Positions 1-13,060 of a stretch of 64,000 nucleotides of DNA are shown one piece after another (the stretch's first letter is position 1; each line of letters starts with the position of its first letter). The translations under genes were made by a program, and so were the position numbers. Source of the DNA: Euclidia mi (Eukaryota; Arthropoda; Insecta; Lepidoptera; Erebidae); assembly GCA_944739405.2 (NCBI GenBank), contig OX123182.2:61321183-61385182 (forward strand). Direction: 5' to 3'. The notes under the pieces were generated by a model. The model was not told where the DNA came from, did no database searches, and worked only from the letters and a program-made list of their open reading frames with translations.

Positions 1-144
1 GATTGGAATAGGCTTGATATCAAGCTCGCCGGCGTTTCCCAGAGGTACTATTGGCTTAGTGTATCTTCCTTTGTCGCCTCTTACGACATCTCGTATGTAA
101 AGGGGTGGTGACACCTCGTATTATTTTAATCCGTCACCACACGG
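1..144 (-). repeat. Partial short retroposon of the GTGTGGTGACGG family
   Basis: The right end reads CCGTCACCACACGG, the reversed 5' end of a short retroposon that recurs at 11081, 26747, 28670, 49655, 52550, 54291 and 60742. The interior is diverged, and the 3' tail lies left of the window or is lost. Confidence 0.6.
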
Positions 145-1216
145 AGAATTATTTTATAATAATTTAGTATACGGATAAATTCAGCGAATATTTATAATAG
201 GCAAGACTGGTAGTTGTTACAATATAAACAAAATAAACGACTTAATGTACATTACCACTTCAGAAAGGCCGATCTGATTTTAATAAAGATTTGTAATTTT
301 AGTTTAATTGGTGGATCAACATCCGACGGATGATCCAGAAATGCGGGCTAAACATTGTGGAATAGCTAGTAAATACATAACTAAATACTAGATTAGATTA
401 ATGTGTACCTCTTAATTCCACAGCAATTCACAATTTGTATTCATGAGATTTATTATCCAACGATATCTATATTATCACCTAAAACAGGAAAACAAGAAAC
501 TGAAAATAAGCAAACTGAGCCTGAAATTAAACCCAAAATACAAAACATATTTCCAACAAGGCTATTATTTTAATATAACTTTATAGCAACTTGTTAACAA
601 GATCATTACAGAGCCAATCGTTAATCACACTAAAGCAAAGGGAAACGCTACAATAGGACGAAGGCTTTCTTGCGACTAAACGACATACATATTTTTGTAT
701 TCTTGCGCTTTAGAAGATAACGTTTTGATTTGTGATGCTTATAGATATGAAGATGTGTATCGCATTGTTTTATTTTAATGTTTCTCATTTACTTTTTGTG
801 TCTTCTTTGTAAAAATCCTTCCTTTGATCAGCCTTTTTATTTCTGCCACAGCTACACAACACAAACAGCTATCTTTTTAAAATAATTATATTTTTAAACT
901 AAGATGATAATTATCGAATAATAAAAAAATAAGAAATATTATATCACGCTCATACATAATTAAATTTCTGAGGCAAAGTACATGACTGATTCAATAAATT
1001 AATAAGTATAAAACCGCATAAATAAATATCTACACTGAGTATTATAAGGCTGAAAAGTTTTTTTTAATGGACGTGTTAATCTCACGAAATACTATAATAA
1101 TATAGTCCGTTCATCGAGGGAGGCTATTTAAGCTAAGAAACCACACTCTGACAATGGTGCCGAGTAGTAGTAATAAATCGCGGGTGTAACCATACAGCTA
1201 ATCTGTATATTTAAAA
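145..1216. other. No gene seen; AT-rich intergenic sequence
   Basis: No open frame of useful length, no splice-flanked exon and no repeat family recognised. Confidence 0.5.
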
Positions 1217-1452
1217 CTAGCCGTTTCCCGCGGTTTCACCTGCGTCCTGAGGGAACTACTTCGCGTACCCGAAAAACCCAAATATCTTACGGACCCCTAT
1301 TTTTCCAAAATAAAATATAGCCTATGTTACTCGCAGATAGTGTAGCTTTCTAATGGTGAAAGAATTTAAAAAATCAGTTCAGTAGTTATTGAGTTTATCC
1401 ATTACAAACAAACAAAAATACAAAGTTTTCCTCTTTTTAATATTAGTGTAGA
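1217..1452 (-). mobile_element. Non-autonomous Helitron, 236 bp
   Basis: Read on the minus strand the element starts TCTACACTAATATTA and ends CGGGAAACGGCTAG. It sits between an A and a T: the Helitron signature of 5' TC, 3' CTAG and AT insertion with no target duplication. A close relative is at 12818-13060. It carries no coding capacity and needs Rep/helicase supplied in trans. Confidence 0.75.
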
Positions 1453-2967
1453 TAGTGTAAATGTAGATTTTCGCATTACTGATTAACTGACAGACAAGTT
1501 ACAGCCAAAACTATTATTTGAATATTAATTATAATTTTCAAAAAATAGATTTTTTTTCTGTAACTTTAACAGTATGTTACAAGAAGTCGAAATTCCCATG
1601 GGATCGGAAAGAAATGGTTAAATTAGAATAAAAAGAATTTGCAACAGCAGCTGCAGAACTCTTCTAGTAAATTCTAAAAATGATTGCTGTCGACATTGTG
1701 ATTAATTTTAATTAAATTTCATATTACTCAAATTCAATATGTTACTGGAAGATGACCTCAATGAGTGCCATGTCCGAACAGCGCGCCGTCAGCATCTCAC
1801 TTGGTCTTCACAATGTGTTTAATATATAATATGTAGGTAATTCAGCAACGCTGATACTACTGAGCACACAAAAGACAACTTAGTTCAATAATTTCATCGA
1901 AATCGCAAAATATATAATATTGTCATCTGTTGAATCTCCTCATACAAGTTCTTTACAGGAATAGGGATAGACATTAGAAGACCAATTAATTCACCTAATA
2001 GTCTCATTACCGAACCGTAGATTCACGGATCGACAGATGCAACGTTGGTTGAGATTCCTATAATCTCCTCAATTCCAATCCTAAATGGTTTACCACAATC
2101 CAAACTGATGTAATATAATTTATACCCAGCTAACTTCGATATTTTCATATTTTCGCCTGTAAAGGTGGTCCGTGTCAATTTTATTACTTATGAATTGCGA
2201 TGATAACTCATTTGTCTGTGGGTACTTCCCCCGTTTAACGAGTGGGTATTGACAATTTGTATAATGAAGCTCTTAAGGAAATTGGCTCAAATTTATTATT
2301 GGATGCTCAAGATTGAACCGGTGGTGGGTAGATTTTATCAATTTAACGTATTTTATTGGAATTTATTTTTCGTTTAAAATATAATTTTTTGAACGCTGTA
2401 GAAACTTGAAATAAATTAAACATTTTTATGAATGCTTTGAGTACGTTAGTCAAACAACTAGTATATTACAACACGGTTTTTGGAGAGGTCTATATCTAGC
2501 AGTGGACTACGGCAGGCTGATGATCATGATGAAACCTTGTCTTTGTCACGGCGTGGGGTCTAGGCTAGGAAGGTTTAGTTTATTTTAAATTGTATATAGA
2601 GTTCCATATTACCTTGCCTATGAACTACCTAGCAGCTGATAAGGTCAAGGGATTTTTCAGCAAGAAAATCAGTGAAAGAGCCACTAACCATTAGCTTCTT
2701 TTTTAATAAGTGAAGTCTCTACTAATTATGTCTTCAATCGGTGGAGGATTCAACATCCCCTTTGAAACGAAAGTCATTATTGAATGCGACAGGCAAAAGA
2801 CCGCTACGAGTGGAAAAATAAAGACTTAAGCTAAACACCAAAGCTATAATCTCTCTGACCATGACTACGACAGGTGTAAGCCATGTCGAAACGTCGGGCC
2901 AAATACAAGAGATTACACGTTTATTTACAAACTAGAGGACGCCAGCAGCTACGCCTGCATTTTTTTT
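1453..2967. other. No gene seen; one LINE-type 3' tail remnant
   Basis: About 2490-2535 reads 'agcagtggactacggcaggctgatgatcatgatga', the 3' tail typical of RTE-mobilised lepidopteran repeats. The rest shows no coding signal. Confidence 0.45.
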
Positions 2968-3121
2968 TTATTTACCCGTTTTGGCTGATCCCGTGGGAAT
3001 TTCGGGAAATCCCTTCTTAGTGCACCCCTACATACCAAATTTCATCTTACTGCACCCAATAGTTTCGGCTGTAGCGTGTCTGTCAGTCAGTCAGTAACGC
3101 AAGGATTTTATATATTAAGAA
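2968..3121 (-). repeat. Dispersed repeat (TTGCGTTACTGACTGACTGAC family)
   Basis: It carries the core 'aatttcgggaaatcccttcttagtgcacccctac' and the repeated 'gtcagtcagtcagt' end. The same unit occurs in plus orientation at 33965-34150 and 59135-59292. It looks like a short non-autonomous element; the class is not determined. Confidence 0.6.
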
Positions 3122-3297
3122 TATAGTAACGAGATATGGTCCCGTAACATTAATATACTTATATTTATATAACGGGTCTATGACTGTTCATAGATTAGGA
3201 TACATACATTAGAATTGATATTTCGTTACGTAACATTTAGCTTAGAAAAGATAACATGATAGACGTATAGCTGGCATAAAGCTAAGACTCCAATTAA

Positions 3298-3437
3298 CGG
3301 CCATTTTCAATATTCGATCCATACATGGATTTTGAGATTCGAGATTCGTGTTTGACATATTTTGTATGGAGCTTATGTCAAAAATAATCTAAAATCTACA
3401 GATCTATCTATAGATCGAATATTGAATTCCGTAGTAA
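3298..3437. mobile_element. Short MITE-like element with inverted ends, copy 1
   Basis: It begins ACGGCCATTTTCAATATTCGA and ends TCGAATATTGAATTCCGTAGT, so the ends are inverted copies of the core TTCAATATTCGA. A second copy of nearly the same length is at 4832-4968. The interior (gacatattttgtatggag) is shared and non-coding. Confidence 0.65.
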
Positions 3438-4831
3438 GTGGGTATTACCTTCAGCTCAAGACAATTGATCGTCGCTGTGCCGTAAGGGATGGCACATACA
3501 TTACGTTTAATACATACATCTAATAGATCCTGCGACAGATTGCGTTAATGTCTAGCTCGAATTGGTGATGTTCAATCAAATATGCAAAGCAATTAAGTTG
3601 TCAAGGTAAATCGAGGATTTCAGGTACAAATAATGAGAACTGCATGTTGCAGTTTACAATGATTATGTAAAAGTAGGTAAAATTCGATGATTATAAGGCA
3701 CACTTTGGGTCGATGAGCCATTGGAGTAAGTAAGTAAGTAAGGTAAAATTCGATGATTTTCTTTGTTGTAGGCTCATTATTTGGACTTCTTTTGTCTGTC
3801 TTAAACGTTCTTCCAAGTCAAATTTAGTACACTAAATAAATTCCTTGTGAATTTAGATCGTATGTGGATTACACAAAGAGATATTCCGAGATATCTGATC
3901 GCAGCAACATAACTCTTTGCGGCGTCGTGGTGCATCGGTGACGCGGCCGCTTAAATCGCTATGTCATCCATACAGTAATTAGACGTGTTTATTGCGCCTG
4001 GAAATAGCAATTATCACGTTGAAAGTATATCATAGAGTTATAATTAATTAAATTCTATTTTACTATACCATTTTCAACCTCCAATTGGACAGCCTGGAAG
4101 ACTAAGGCTTGCCCAAAAAAACAACCCTACAGGAGGTATATCAAATTCATTTTTACGTAAAGTCATGATGGAAATTTGATAAATAAATAATAATATTTCC
4201 TTATTCCTTTGGATCGAACAGAAACGCCTTTATAACGAGGTATTTACTTAATTAATTAAAAAATGTAATCAAACCAAGTGGCTATAAAAACACGTCTTAT
4301 TATTCGTCGTATTAGCCTAAAGCAGGATTCTAGTTAATCCGGTCCCCCTCAATGTGTAAATTTAATTAAAATGAATACCGCGACTTGACTCCAACGGAAC
4401 TTAATATTCGTGGTGGGCCAAGTTTTCTCAATTATGAAGTCCATAGCAGAATAATCATTTTACTAGATTATGAAGATTCGTGACTGCCAATGGCATGAAA
4501 TTTTCTGCATTGGAGACATTTAATCAAAGTTATGGTTAACATAAATACAATATTTAAATGAAAAGAGAAAGAAGTATTTGAATGCTTTGCAGATGATGCT
4601 ACATACAATTTAACAACGGCCACGAAGCATAGGCACTGTAACATCCTAATCCAAGGTAGAATCAATCTAGAGCACTCAACTCTATGCTTAAGTAGACCGC
4701 TGAAACTCAACGCTATCCCTGCAGCATAAAAGTTTAACATTCACTAAGTGATAATATTGATAACAAACATCCTGAACTGTTTTATCTAGTATCTATAATA
4801 AATCACAGGTGATATGGATCCAAAAGGTTGA
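3438..4831. other. No gene seen between the two MITE copies
   Basis: Short AT-rich sequence. The reverse-strand frame around 4468-4740 has no family resemblance or splice context and is taken as chance. Confidence 0.45.
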
Positions 4832-4968
4832 ACGGCCATTTTCAATATTCGACCCGTACATGGATTTTGAGGTTCGAAATTCGTGTTTGACATATTTTGT
4901 ATGGAGTTTATGTCAAAAACGAATCATCTACAGATCTATCTATAGTTCGAATATTGAATTCCGTAGTA
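4832..4968. mobile_element. Short MITE-like element, copy 2
   Basis: Same ends and interior as 3298-3437 with scattered substitutions, flanked by unrelated sequence. Confidence 0.65.
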
Positions 4969-5750
4969 AAAGAAGTGGCTGAGTAACTCGTAATTTGCCC
5001 TGAAATTAGGAACATAACCTCATACTATACTGTTAATATAATTTACAACTTAACACTTTAACAAGCAAGACAATTTACTTCTTTATAAATAGATGATAAT
5101 AATGATATTTTAACATTTTTTTTAAGATAAAAAGTCTGCTTAGAAATTATTCTATGGTACTACTTATTTCTTAAGTAATTTTTTTGTTCATTTTAGGTAT
5201 TTTCGGATTCCTTTTTCAATCAAATACATTGAGTACACATTGAGTAGAACTGTAGTCTTTGTATCCAATTCAATAATCGCCTAAAATGGCCACGGTAGTA
5301 CTCCGTAACATTGAAAACGCTTTTAACTAAATAGCACTCTCGTTCTACAACTGTACAATGCAACATAAAGTGGAAGGAATCTTATTAAACTGCCTGTGAG
5401 AAGACAAATAGCTGCCTAACGTGATAAGAAAGTTTCATTAAAGCAAACTGCCTTCGTCCAAAGAGTAGAAAATATTTCGCTTATTGAACAAGAAATATCG
5501 GTCAAGAAAGGTTATTATTTTACATCAATTCCAATACAATGGTATTGTGAATCTATACAAGAAGAAAGCTCTAGCTGCGAAAATTATCGATATAGAAACC
5601 TCACATGGAATTTCGAATAGTGTTATTAGCTTTTCTTACAATAGATTCTCAAATGTCGAAGGTCTGTAGACCAATATACGGGCTTATTTTTTATTGAACA
5701 CGAAGCCACCTTTATCTTTATAGGTGACTCACACTTTAGTGTTAAATATA
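4969..5750. other. No gene seen
   Basis: AT-rich sequence without repeats I recognise. Confidence 0.4.
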
Positions 5751-6113
5751 CAGGATGTTAAAATACCCTTAACGAAAACTGAAATCCCATGTTGCAATCA
5801 CTACGAACATTTTTTACTTCGGCACCATACCTGGGACTGGTTCAGGATATTGAGGCTCAAAGTTAGTATGGAATTTTTCTAATCAGGTACAAAATGGATA
5901 CATTTATCCCGCCAATATGTTCTTTAGATGCCCTATGACCTCATGGATAAGTAGGTATTTTGAGCATTACACGTGCGCGCTTTTAATTGCGGTTTAAAAA
6001 AAGTGAAAACGTAAAAAAAAACTTTTCTCAGGTATTATTTTTGGTTAATATGACTTGGCATGATATCCTCAACGAGTTGACTTCGGCTTGGTGATGGGTC
6101 TTGTGACACCCTG
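5751..6113. mobile_element. TIR element, about 363 bp, TA target
   Basis: The ends read CAGGATGT and ACACCCTG inside flanking TA dinucleotides, as expected of a small non-autonomous Tc1/mariner-type element. A second copy (41389-41762) shares nearly the whole interior, including 'cttcggcttggtgatgggtcttgtgaca'. It is non-coding. Confidence 0.65.
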
Positions 6114-7757
6114 TACAGTTTTCAGTTACCTTTCTAGGGCTTTGTATCTTGAATGTTTATATTTCATAAGCTACATTCTGTAGTTATTTTGCATTAGAAT
6201 TAAGTAATATCAGTCGCAGCATCTTTGATTATGTAGTTATCGTAACATACAGAGATTTGTTATGGTTTCTTAAGAAAAATCTTAAACCACAAGCCATTGC
6301 CGAAATGATTTAGATGTAGATAGGAACTTATAAAATGTGATTGAGCCAATACAAGTTTCACTCAGATTTCACCACGGACTAAAAATAGGCAAAAACGAAT
6401 TTCAAGAATCTGAGCGCCTGCCAGAAGCTTTTGGTTTACTTTCATATTATCTTTTCTAGCATTTTTAACTTTTAATTATTGGTCTTACCTTTACATATAT
6501 AATTATATAAAACAGTTAAATATTTTTAAAAGCCAAAAATAAACCTCGCCGTCATTCATATATTAGGTAACTCAATATGACGGTACTTTCGCAACCTTCT
6601 AATGTATTAACGGTTGGTGAAAGTGCCCTTGCAGTACGGCAAATAGGACATCGAACGACTTATGCACTTAATAATCAAAAAGGCTTTGTAAAAGGAAACT
6701 CGCACGCATAGTCAACTACATACTAAAAACAGGCCTTTTCACGGTTTTAATAAAAGCACTCAAAATATAAAGAAGCACGTACTTCCAAGGCGATTTTTAT
6801 TCCGAAACTTTGTTAGTCAGTCACAGGGCTCGGGGCATGCTGATGTGAACTATTTGCATTGCAGATATGTAGGAATAACGCTATCTAGGCTACCCTCCAC
6901 ACACGACAGGATTTAGCATTTAGAGATTATAGTGGCAAATTAGCATGAAACCTAAACACGCTTGGCCGTAACCGTAAAATGGCTTAAAACGATTTGCATA
7001 ATGGACTACACGGTGAAGTTGGTACCTATCGTATAAGCTTTCATTAGAGACCACAATTGTATCATAAATTTAATTTTCTCCCTGTGCTGGTAATTTGTGT
7101 ACGCAAGCCAGAAATATATGGATGGTCTTTATAATTAAAAAGAATAATGTAGGTACTCGCGATGTTTATATTATATAACATAAGGTACTACGAGGTTTTA
7201 TCAGTATTGATTACATTCTTATGAACATAGGTAATAATTTGTGATCATTTTGAATAAAGGTGCGAGTTATATGAAAACGAAATCAACATTTGCAGTTTTA
7301 TGTGTACCAAAAATATATTGACAATTTACTTTCATGTATTCATATAAAAGTTTCTAAAACCACTAAAGAAAATAACTACAATTTATGATAAATTTTTGAC
7401 TTATCATAATTACTCCTAGTTTTGAATTGGCAAAATTGTTTATCAAAATCTGGATTTTGCACATGGTTTTATTTCGGAAATGTCTTTTGGAATTTATACC
7501 TTTAAAAAAAAGGGCTGTCCAGGATCAGTTAGTTATAAAAGTATACATGTAGCATGAACTTATCCTCTAAATTGATATCAACTGCACAGTAGTCATTATA
7601 CTAATGGCTATGACATTGAATTAGCATAATTTTTGGATTATTTAAATAATTAGATAAGATGGTTATATTGTTTATCTTACATAGCGGATAACAGAAGTTA
7701 TTTATTCAAAAAGTCTTCGATTAAACCAGATGTTGATGAGGTATAACCATAACGGAG
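6114..7757. other. No gene seen upstream of LINE tail
   Basis: AT-rich, without convincing coding frames or repeats. Confidence 0.4.
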
Positions 7758-10615
7758 GTTGTTTTTTTAATTTTTTTTTTCTTTTCTTTTATCTACTGCA
7801 ACATGGCAATCTGTTGTACATAACAATAAGCCATTTCTCTGTTCGATATTAATTTATCTGGAAGTATTCGTTAGCTTGGTGAGTCACGACTCAGTAGGGT
7901 GCCTCATTCCGTCCTGATAAATCTATCTATGAGTGTTGGAACACTATATCTCTTTAATCGCCTATAGCGCAAACTTCCTTCTCCGCTCAGCTTGACGGCG
8001 AGCTCATTTTTATGATTTGCAAGTCTTTTCTGATAGGCATTGCTATACTTCGCTATCTCTTGTTTGACAGTTGGTAGCTTTAAGTCGTGATACATAATTT
8101 TATTGTTTATGTACTGTGGTAAAGATGGCTCTAAGTGTTTTGGTTTGGAAACGTTCCAGTATTTCGATGTTACTGATACTGGCTGTACTCCAGAGCTGTA
8201 TGCCATTGGTCCAAATTGGTTTTAAAATGGCTTTATACACTGTTAACTTGGTGTGAGTACTCATTTGTGAGTGGCGTCCAATAAGCCAGTACATGTTTTG
8301 CAATTTTAGGTCGAGTTGCTTCCGTTTGGCCCATATGTTTTTGCCAAGTGAGTCGTCGGTCTAGGTGTATGCCTAAGTATTTCGCGTGATCGTCTTCGGG
8401 AATTTCATCATTGTAAATTGTCACAGGGGTACAAGTATCTCTCCTGAGTGTAAATGTTACATGTGTTGACTTGCTTTTATTGGCTTGCATTCGCCAGATT
8501 TTTAGCCATTCTTCAATTTTGTCAATGTGATGTTGTAGGAGTTCAGATGCGATTATTGGATTCTCGTGAGTGGATAATAGGGCGGTGTCGTCTGCATATG
8601 TTGCAACTAAAGTATTGACTGTTTTTGGTAGGTCAGCAGTAAATATAGTGTATAGTACAGGACCCAGTATACTGCCCTGAGGCACTCCTGATTTAATTTC
8701 GTACAAGTCCGAAATTCCCTCGTTGAATTTCACTTCAAAGCATCGCCCAGTGAGGTAGGACTTTAATATGTTGTAAAATGAGTGCGGGAGCATTTTTTTT
8801 ACTTTATAAAGTAGCCCTTCATGCCAAACTTTGTCGAAGGCCTGGCTAATGTCCAAAAAGACTGCCGAGCAATACTGCTTCGTCTCTAGCGCTCTGCTTA
8901 TTGCGTCAACGATACGGTGGACTTGCTCAATGATACCGTGATTCTCTCTGAAGCCGTATTGATGGTCTGGAATTACGTCATTTAAGTGAGCCTTCATCCT
9001 CTTCAGTAATATCTTTTCGAAAAGTTTTCCTATTAAGGGCAGCAGACTAATCGGGCGGTATGCAGCTACTTCGTTAGGTGGCTTACCGGGCTTGGGCAAT
9101 ATTATCACCTGAGCTATTTTCCATTGTGGTGGGAAGTGGCAGAGTCGGAGGCAAGCATTGAATATGTTTATTATTGCAACAATTCCTTTTCTTGGCAGAT
9201 TTTTCAAAAGGACGCTATCTATTAGGTCATATCCCGGTGCTTTTCCGTCTTTTAAGTGTTTAATTTCGCTGGCTACTTCGAAACAGTAACATATTTTATT
9301 GGGGGACACATTTGTTGTGCACTGTCTAAATGTCGTTTTACTTCCGAGTTGTGGTCTGTTGTCAATTCAGGAAATGATTGAAACACTTCACTTAGATGTT
9401 CAGCAAATGTTTGTGCCTTTTTCATATCTGATCTTGCCCAATGCCCGTCATTTGTCCTGATTAGAGGTATCTGGTTGTTAGGGCGTTTTAGTTTGCGTGT
9501 TGCCTTCCTAAGTGAATAATTAGTATCTAGGCTTGGAGTCAAGTTAGAAGGAAACATTTGGAGGTTATTATTGTTGAAAGATTTAATAATGTTTTTCAGT
9601 TCATTCGAGGCTCGGTTAAATGCAGCTTTGTCAACAGGATATCTAGTTCGATGCCATTTTTTTCTCAGATTCCGACGTTCAATTATTTTTTCTTTGATAG
9701 TTTTGGAGTATTCGTTTAACATGAGAGGTGAATATTTCCTTCTTACTGTCGTAGATCCTGTGGCTGCTGTGTGTATAGTTTTGTTCAGCTTTTCTATAGC
9801 CTCTTCTATATCTTCGACAGATTTTAATCGGCTAAGGACCTTGATTTCCTCCGTAACTATGTTCTGATACATATTCCAGTTAGTATATTTATTATACATT
9901 CTTGCCACAGGTTCAGTCAGTACTACCTTCGAGTTGAGATTTAATATGACTGGTGTGTGATCGGATGATAGATCTGTGCATGTTTCAGTAGTCACATAGT
10001 TTCTACTTATATTTTTGGTCACAAAAAAGTCAAGCAAGTCAGGGATTTTGCCGCGGTCTGTTGGCCAGTATGTTGCTTATCGTGATGAGTGAAACTCTAG
10101 ATTTAGGTTTTGTGCTGTGCCATACAATTGCCTTCCTTAATGTGTGATTAATCGTGAACCCCAGTATGTGTGCTTGGCATTCCAATCTCCGCCACATATA
10201 AACCTAGAACCGAGGGAAGAAAAATAAGTCTGATAGTCATTTTTGGTAATTGCGTGTCTGGGGGGGCAATATACTGCGGATATAGCTGTCTCAACTTTGT
10301 CATTGTACACCTTTATTGATGTTGCCTGTATTTTATGTGTCTGGTATTTTTCTAGTTCATAGTGTTTAATGTTGTTTTTTATAACTATTGCGGTCATCCA
10401 TGACTATTACCGGATGGGTGATTCTTCGTGTACACTGTGTAGTTTCTGATAGAGAAGTGCGATTTTGAAGTAAATCTTGTCTCGGAAATCAATGCTATGT
10501 AATTTTTTTCTATTTGAAGAAATGTTTGAAATTCTAGACGACGTTCTGTCAGTCCATTGGCGTTCCACGTGGTAATTCTCAGAGAGTGATTCATTTGGTT
10601 ACAAGGCTTGCGACT
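7758..10615 (-). pseudogene. Jockey-type LINE ORF2 (endonuclease-reverse transcriptase), decayed
   Basis: This is the second ORF of a non-LTR retrotransposon, read right to left. It begins at about 10594 with an APE-type endonuclease (ITTWNANGL; later GGDWNAKHTYWGS). A linker and then reverse transcriptase follow, with fingers APGYDLID, YRPISLLPLIGKLFEK, palm QAFDKVWHEGLLYK, GVPQGSILGPVLYTIF, the catalytic YADDTALLS and KYLGIHLDRRLTW. Frame changes near 10394, 10140, 9300 and 8250 split it into five pieces. The 3' end is an A-rich tract (T-rich on the plus strand) at 7758-7790. The LGIHLDRRLTW and THVTFTLRR blocks match the jockey clade as I know it. The element is dead by frameshift. Confidence 0.85.
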
Positions 10616-11002
10616 AGCTAGATCATACGGTCCATCATTTTGTCAATCATGTTGATCATGATTTGTTGAAAATTAGCAAACATTTGTTCTAGTCGGTCTG
10701 AAAACTTTTCAGAGTAATTGAATGCTACGTGTAATGGTCTGTCTTTTGTTACTTCCGCGTAGCTTCTTCTTTCTGTCTTATTTGCATTTACATTTTGTTT
10801 TGGTGATTGTGCAGATTTATTAAGCTCTTTTGTACTTTATACTTTTGATATATTTTAATTTAAATATGTCCTTATTATTTTTGTTGGGTTCTAAGTCCAC
10901 GAAGAACACGGGCAGTGCTTCTTTTGTAGATCTATACAAGACATTCACTATTTGCCTGACCTCATGTCCTTGTTCTTTTAGTTCTTGTTTTATAAGAGAA
11001 GT

Positions 11003-11641
11003 GCCGTGTGGTTGACGGCAAAGAATACAAGTGTCACCACCCCCTATCTTCCCGTGGGAGTCGTAAGAGGCGACTATGGGATCATCATATCAGCCTTTAA
11101 TAGTCCACTGCTGGACTAGGCCTCTCCTTTGGAAGGAGGAGTTGGCCTACTATACCACGCTGGCGAAACGGGTTGGTATAGGGTTTGTATCAAGTTTTCC
11201 TTCTCTTGCAGTGTTGTTCTCTGCATAATGTGCTCCCTTTGTCGGCTCTTACGACACCCATGGGATGATATGGGGTGGTGACAATCCGTATTCTTAATCC
11301 GTCACCACACGGACATATGGGATAACACGATGCAAATACCATCTTTGCGTAGAGACGGAAAACTCGACATCAAACCCTATACGACTGCCTCGTTGGTCTC
11401 GTGGCATAAATGTGCGCGTGGGATCGGGAGGTCCCGGGTTCGATTCCTGGGTCGGGCAGTGCTATTGGGTTTTTCTGTCACGAAATTTTCAGTAGCCGCA
11501 CGGAGTCTGGAAATGTGCCCGGTACGGCAATAGGCTCGCCCCTTATTACGTGGGACTAAAGTATATCTGGCGAAAAGTGGGTGTAGAAATGTACCTCTGC
11601 CTACCCCTTCGGGGATAAAAGGCGTGACGTTATGTATGTAT
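11003..11641 (+). mobile_element. Composite SINE inserted in LINE ORF1
   Basis: The insert is bracketed by the direct repeat TATAAGAGAAGT at 10991-11002 and 11642-11653. It has a head beginning GCCGTGTGGTTGACGGC, then a nested retroposon (11081-11312), then a tRNA-like part at about 11388-11460 with B box GGTTCGATTCC. The body 'ggcaataggctcgccccttattacgtggga' and a (TATG)n end follow. The same tRNA-like module forms the SINE at 17575-17834. Confidence 0.75.
11081..11312 (-). mobile_element. Short retroposon (GTGTGGTGACGG family) nested in the SINE
   Basis: It runs from the ATCATCAT...GCCTTTAATAGTCCACTGC tail at the left to CCGTCACCACACGG at the right, a near full-length minus-strand copy. 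It splits the head of the composite SINE, so it is the youngest of three nested insertions here. Confidence 0.7.
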
Positions 11642-12236
11642 GTATAAGAGAAGTATCTTCCGTAGAGTGAAGTCCTCGTAATACCACTCTGTAAGCTCTT
11701 TCGCACTTCAGTTGGTAAGTATAATGTCCTATATTGTTTGCTATGAATTGTTCCCAATTTTTTTTATAGGTCTGTATGTCATTCGACATTAGTTTAATGA
11801 TGTGGCCGGATCTTAGTGTAGTCATTTTATATAAATCACTATCAACGATTTTGGTTAGTGTAGTTTTTAAAGATGTGACATCTATGACTCCTGTTACGAA
11901 AATAGGCTCAGGTTTAGGTACGTATTCAATCTCAGGCTCCTCTGTTTTTGCACTGTTTAGAATATCAAATTGGTTGTGCGTAGGTACTGCAAAAGTAGTT
12001 GTACTCTTAGATTTTTTTGTATTTTCGCTGTGTATTGGGCTTGTCTCCTTTCTCTTTTGTCTTGAAAGAGGCACTGTATCATTTTTCCACGTAGTTGTGG
12101 GTTGTAAATTTATAGTTTCAGAAGCTGTTTCCTTTTTTTGAGTTTCGTTATCGCTTGGTGTGCCTACTGCGACTGGTGGCAGACTGATACTTCGATGTCT
12201 GATGAACATGCTTTTGTGAAGTTGTTGCTGGATCAT

Positions 12237-12817
12237 ATCGCCCCTTTATTGGTAAAACCGATTATCTACCGAAAACTAAACTTGTGGCAATAATGATTTA
12301 AAAGTTTGACAGAATAATTATGTAACTAAATTTCATATATCTTACCTGCAATCATATAATTATAATGGAACAACTAATAAAGTATGTTTGTAAATCATAA
12401 AAATAGAAGTACTTTATTGTTAATGCTTGAAAAAATGCCAAACACTATCTTCAGGGAGGTCATTTAGTTGTTTTTTCCTGAATAACGACATAAGCATATA
12501 TATCATTAATTAAATCACTTGGAGCTTATCTTAAAGCTTCACCGTAACCTTTCGAGGAAAGTAATAAGATACCAAAAACAACTGTAAAAATAACACTCTG
12601 AAACATTTTACAAATCGAAATTTTAAAAATAATAATTGGTTTTGCTTGAGTAAAATTAAGAATTGTGGTAGACTATCTGCAAAATGTTCATACAACGAAC
12701 TACAGCAAGCCTGGTCTATTTTTATAATTACAAAAATACCAAATAATCATTACTTATCTACATGACAGTAAAACTGAATAAAGGAGGAAAATTATAAGAA
12801 TGATATATTATAAATAA
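12237..12817. other. LINE 5' leader then unassigned sequence
   Basis: About 12240-12275 is LINE 5' leader. Its reverse complement recurs at about 16265-16300, so a leader fragment has been copied or moved. No coding signal elsewhere. Confidence 0.45.
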
Positions 12818-13060
12818 CTAGCCGTTTCCCGCGGTTTCACCCGCGTCCTGAGGGAACTACGTCGCGTACCCAAAAAAGCCAAATATTTTACGGATCCCTA
12901 CTTCTTTGAAAATAAAATATAGCCTATGTTACTCGTAGATAATGTAGCTTTCTAATGGTGAAGGAATTTTTAAAATCGGTCCAGTAGTTTTTGAGTTTAT
13001 CCATTACAAACAAACAAACAAAAATACAAATCTTTCCTCTTTATAATATTATAGTGTAGA
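12818..13060 (-). mobile_element. Non-autonomous Helitron, 243 bp
   Basis: On the minus strand it starts TCTACACTATAATATTATAAAG and ends GGGAAACGGCTAG, between A and T. It is a close relative of 1217-1452. Confidence 0.75.

Larger units (their letters stand above)
10618..12236 (-). pseudogene. Jockey-type LINE ORF1 (gag-like), interrupted by nested insertion
   Basis: The N-terminal part (12236 to about 11654) encodes a polar, lysine-rich region followed by FVTGVIDVTSLK...YQLKCERAYRVVLRGLHST, the gag-like RNA-binding domain typical of jockey ORF1. The frame is cut by an insertion at 11003-11641. Beyond it the same domain resumes as LIKQELKEQGHEVRQI and LPVFFVDLEPNKNNK and runs to a stop near 10618, just before ORF2. 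Identical 12-bp flanks (TATAAGAGAAGT) bracket the insert, so the break is a simple retroposition rather than a rearrangement. Confidence 0.8.

Noticed and set aside
4468..4740. 90-codon minus-strand protein
   Set aside because: No family resemblance, splice context or codon bias; likely chance.
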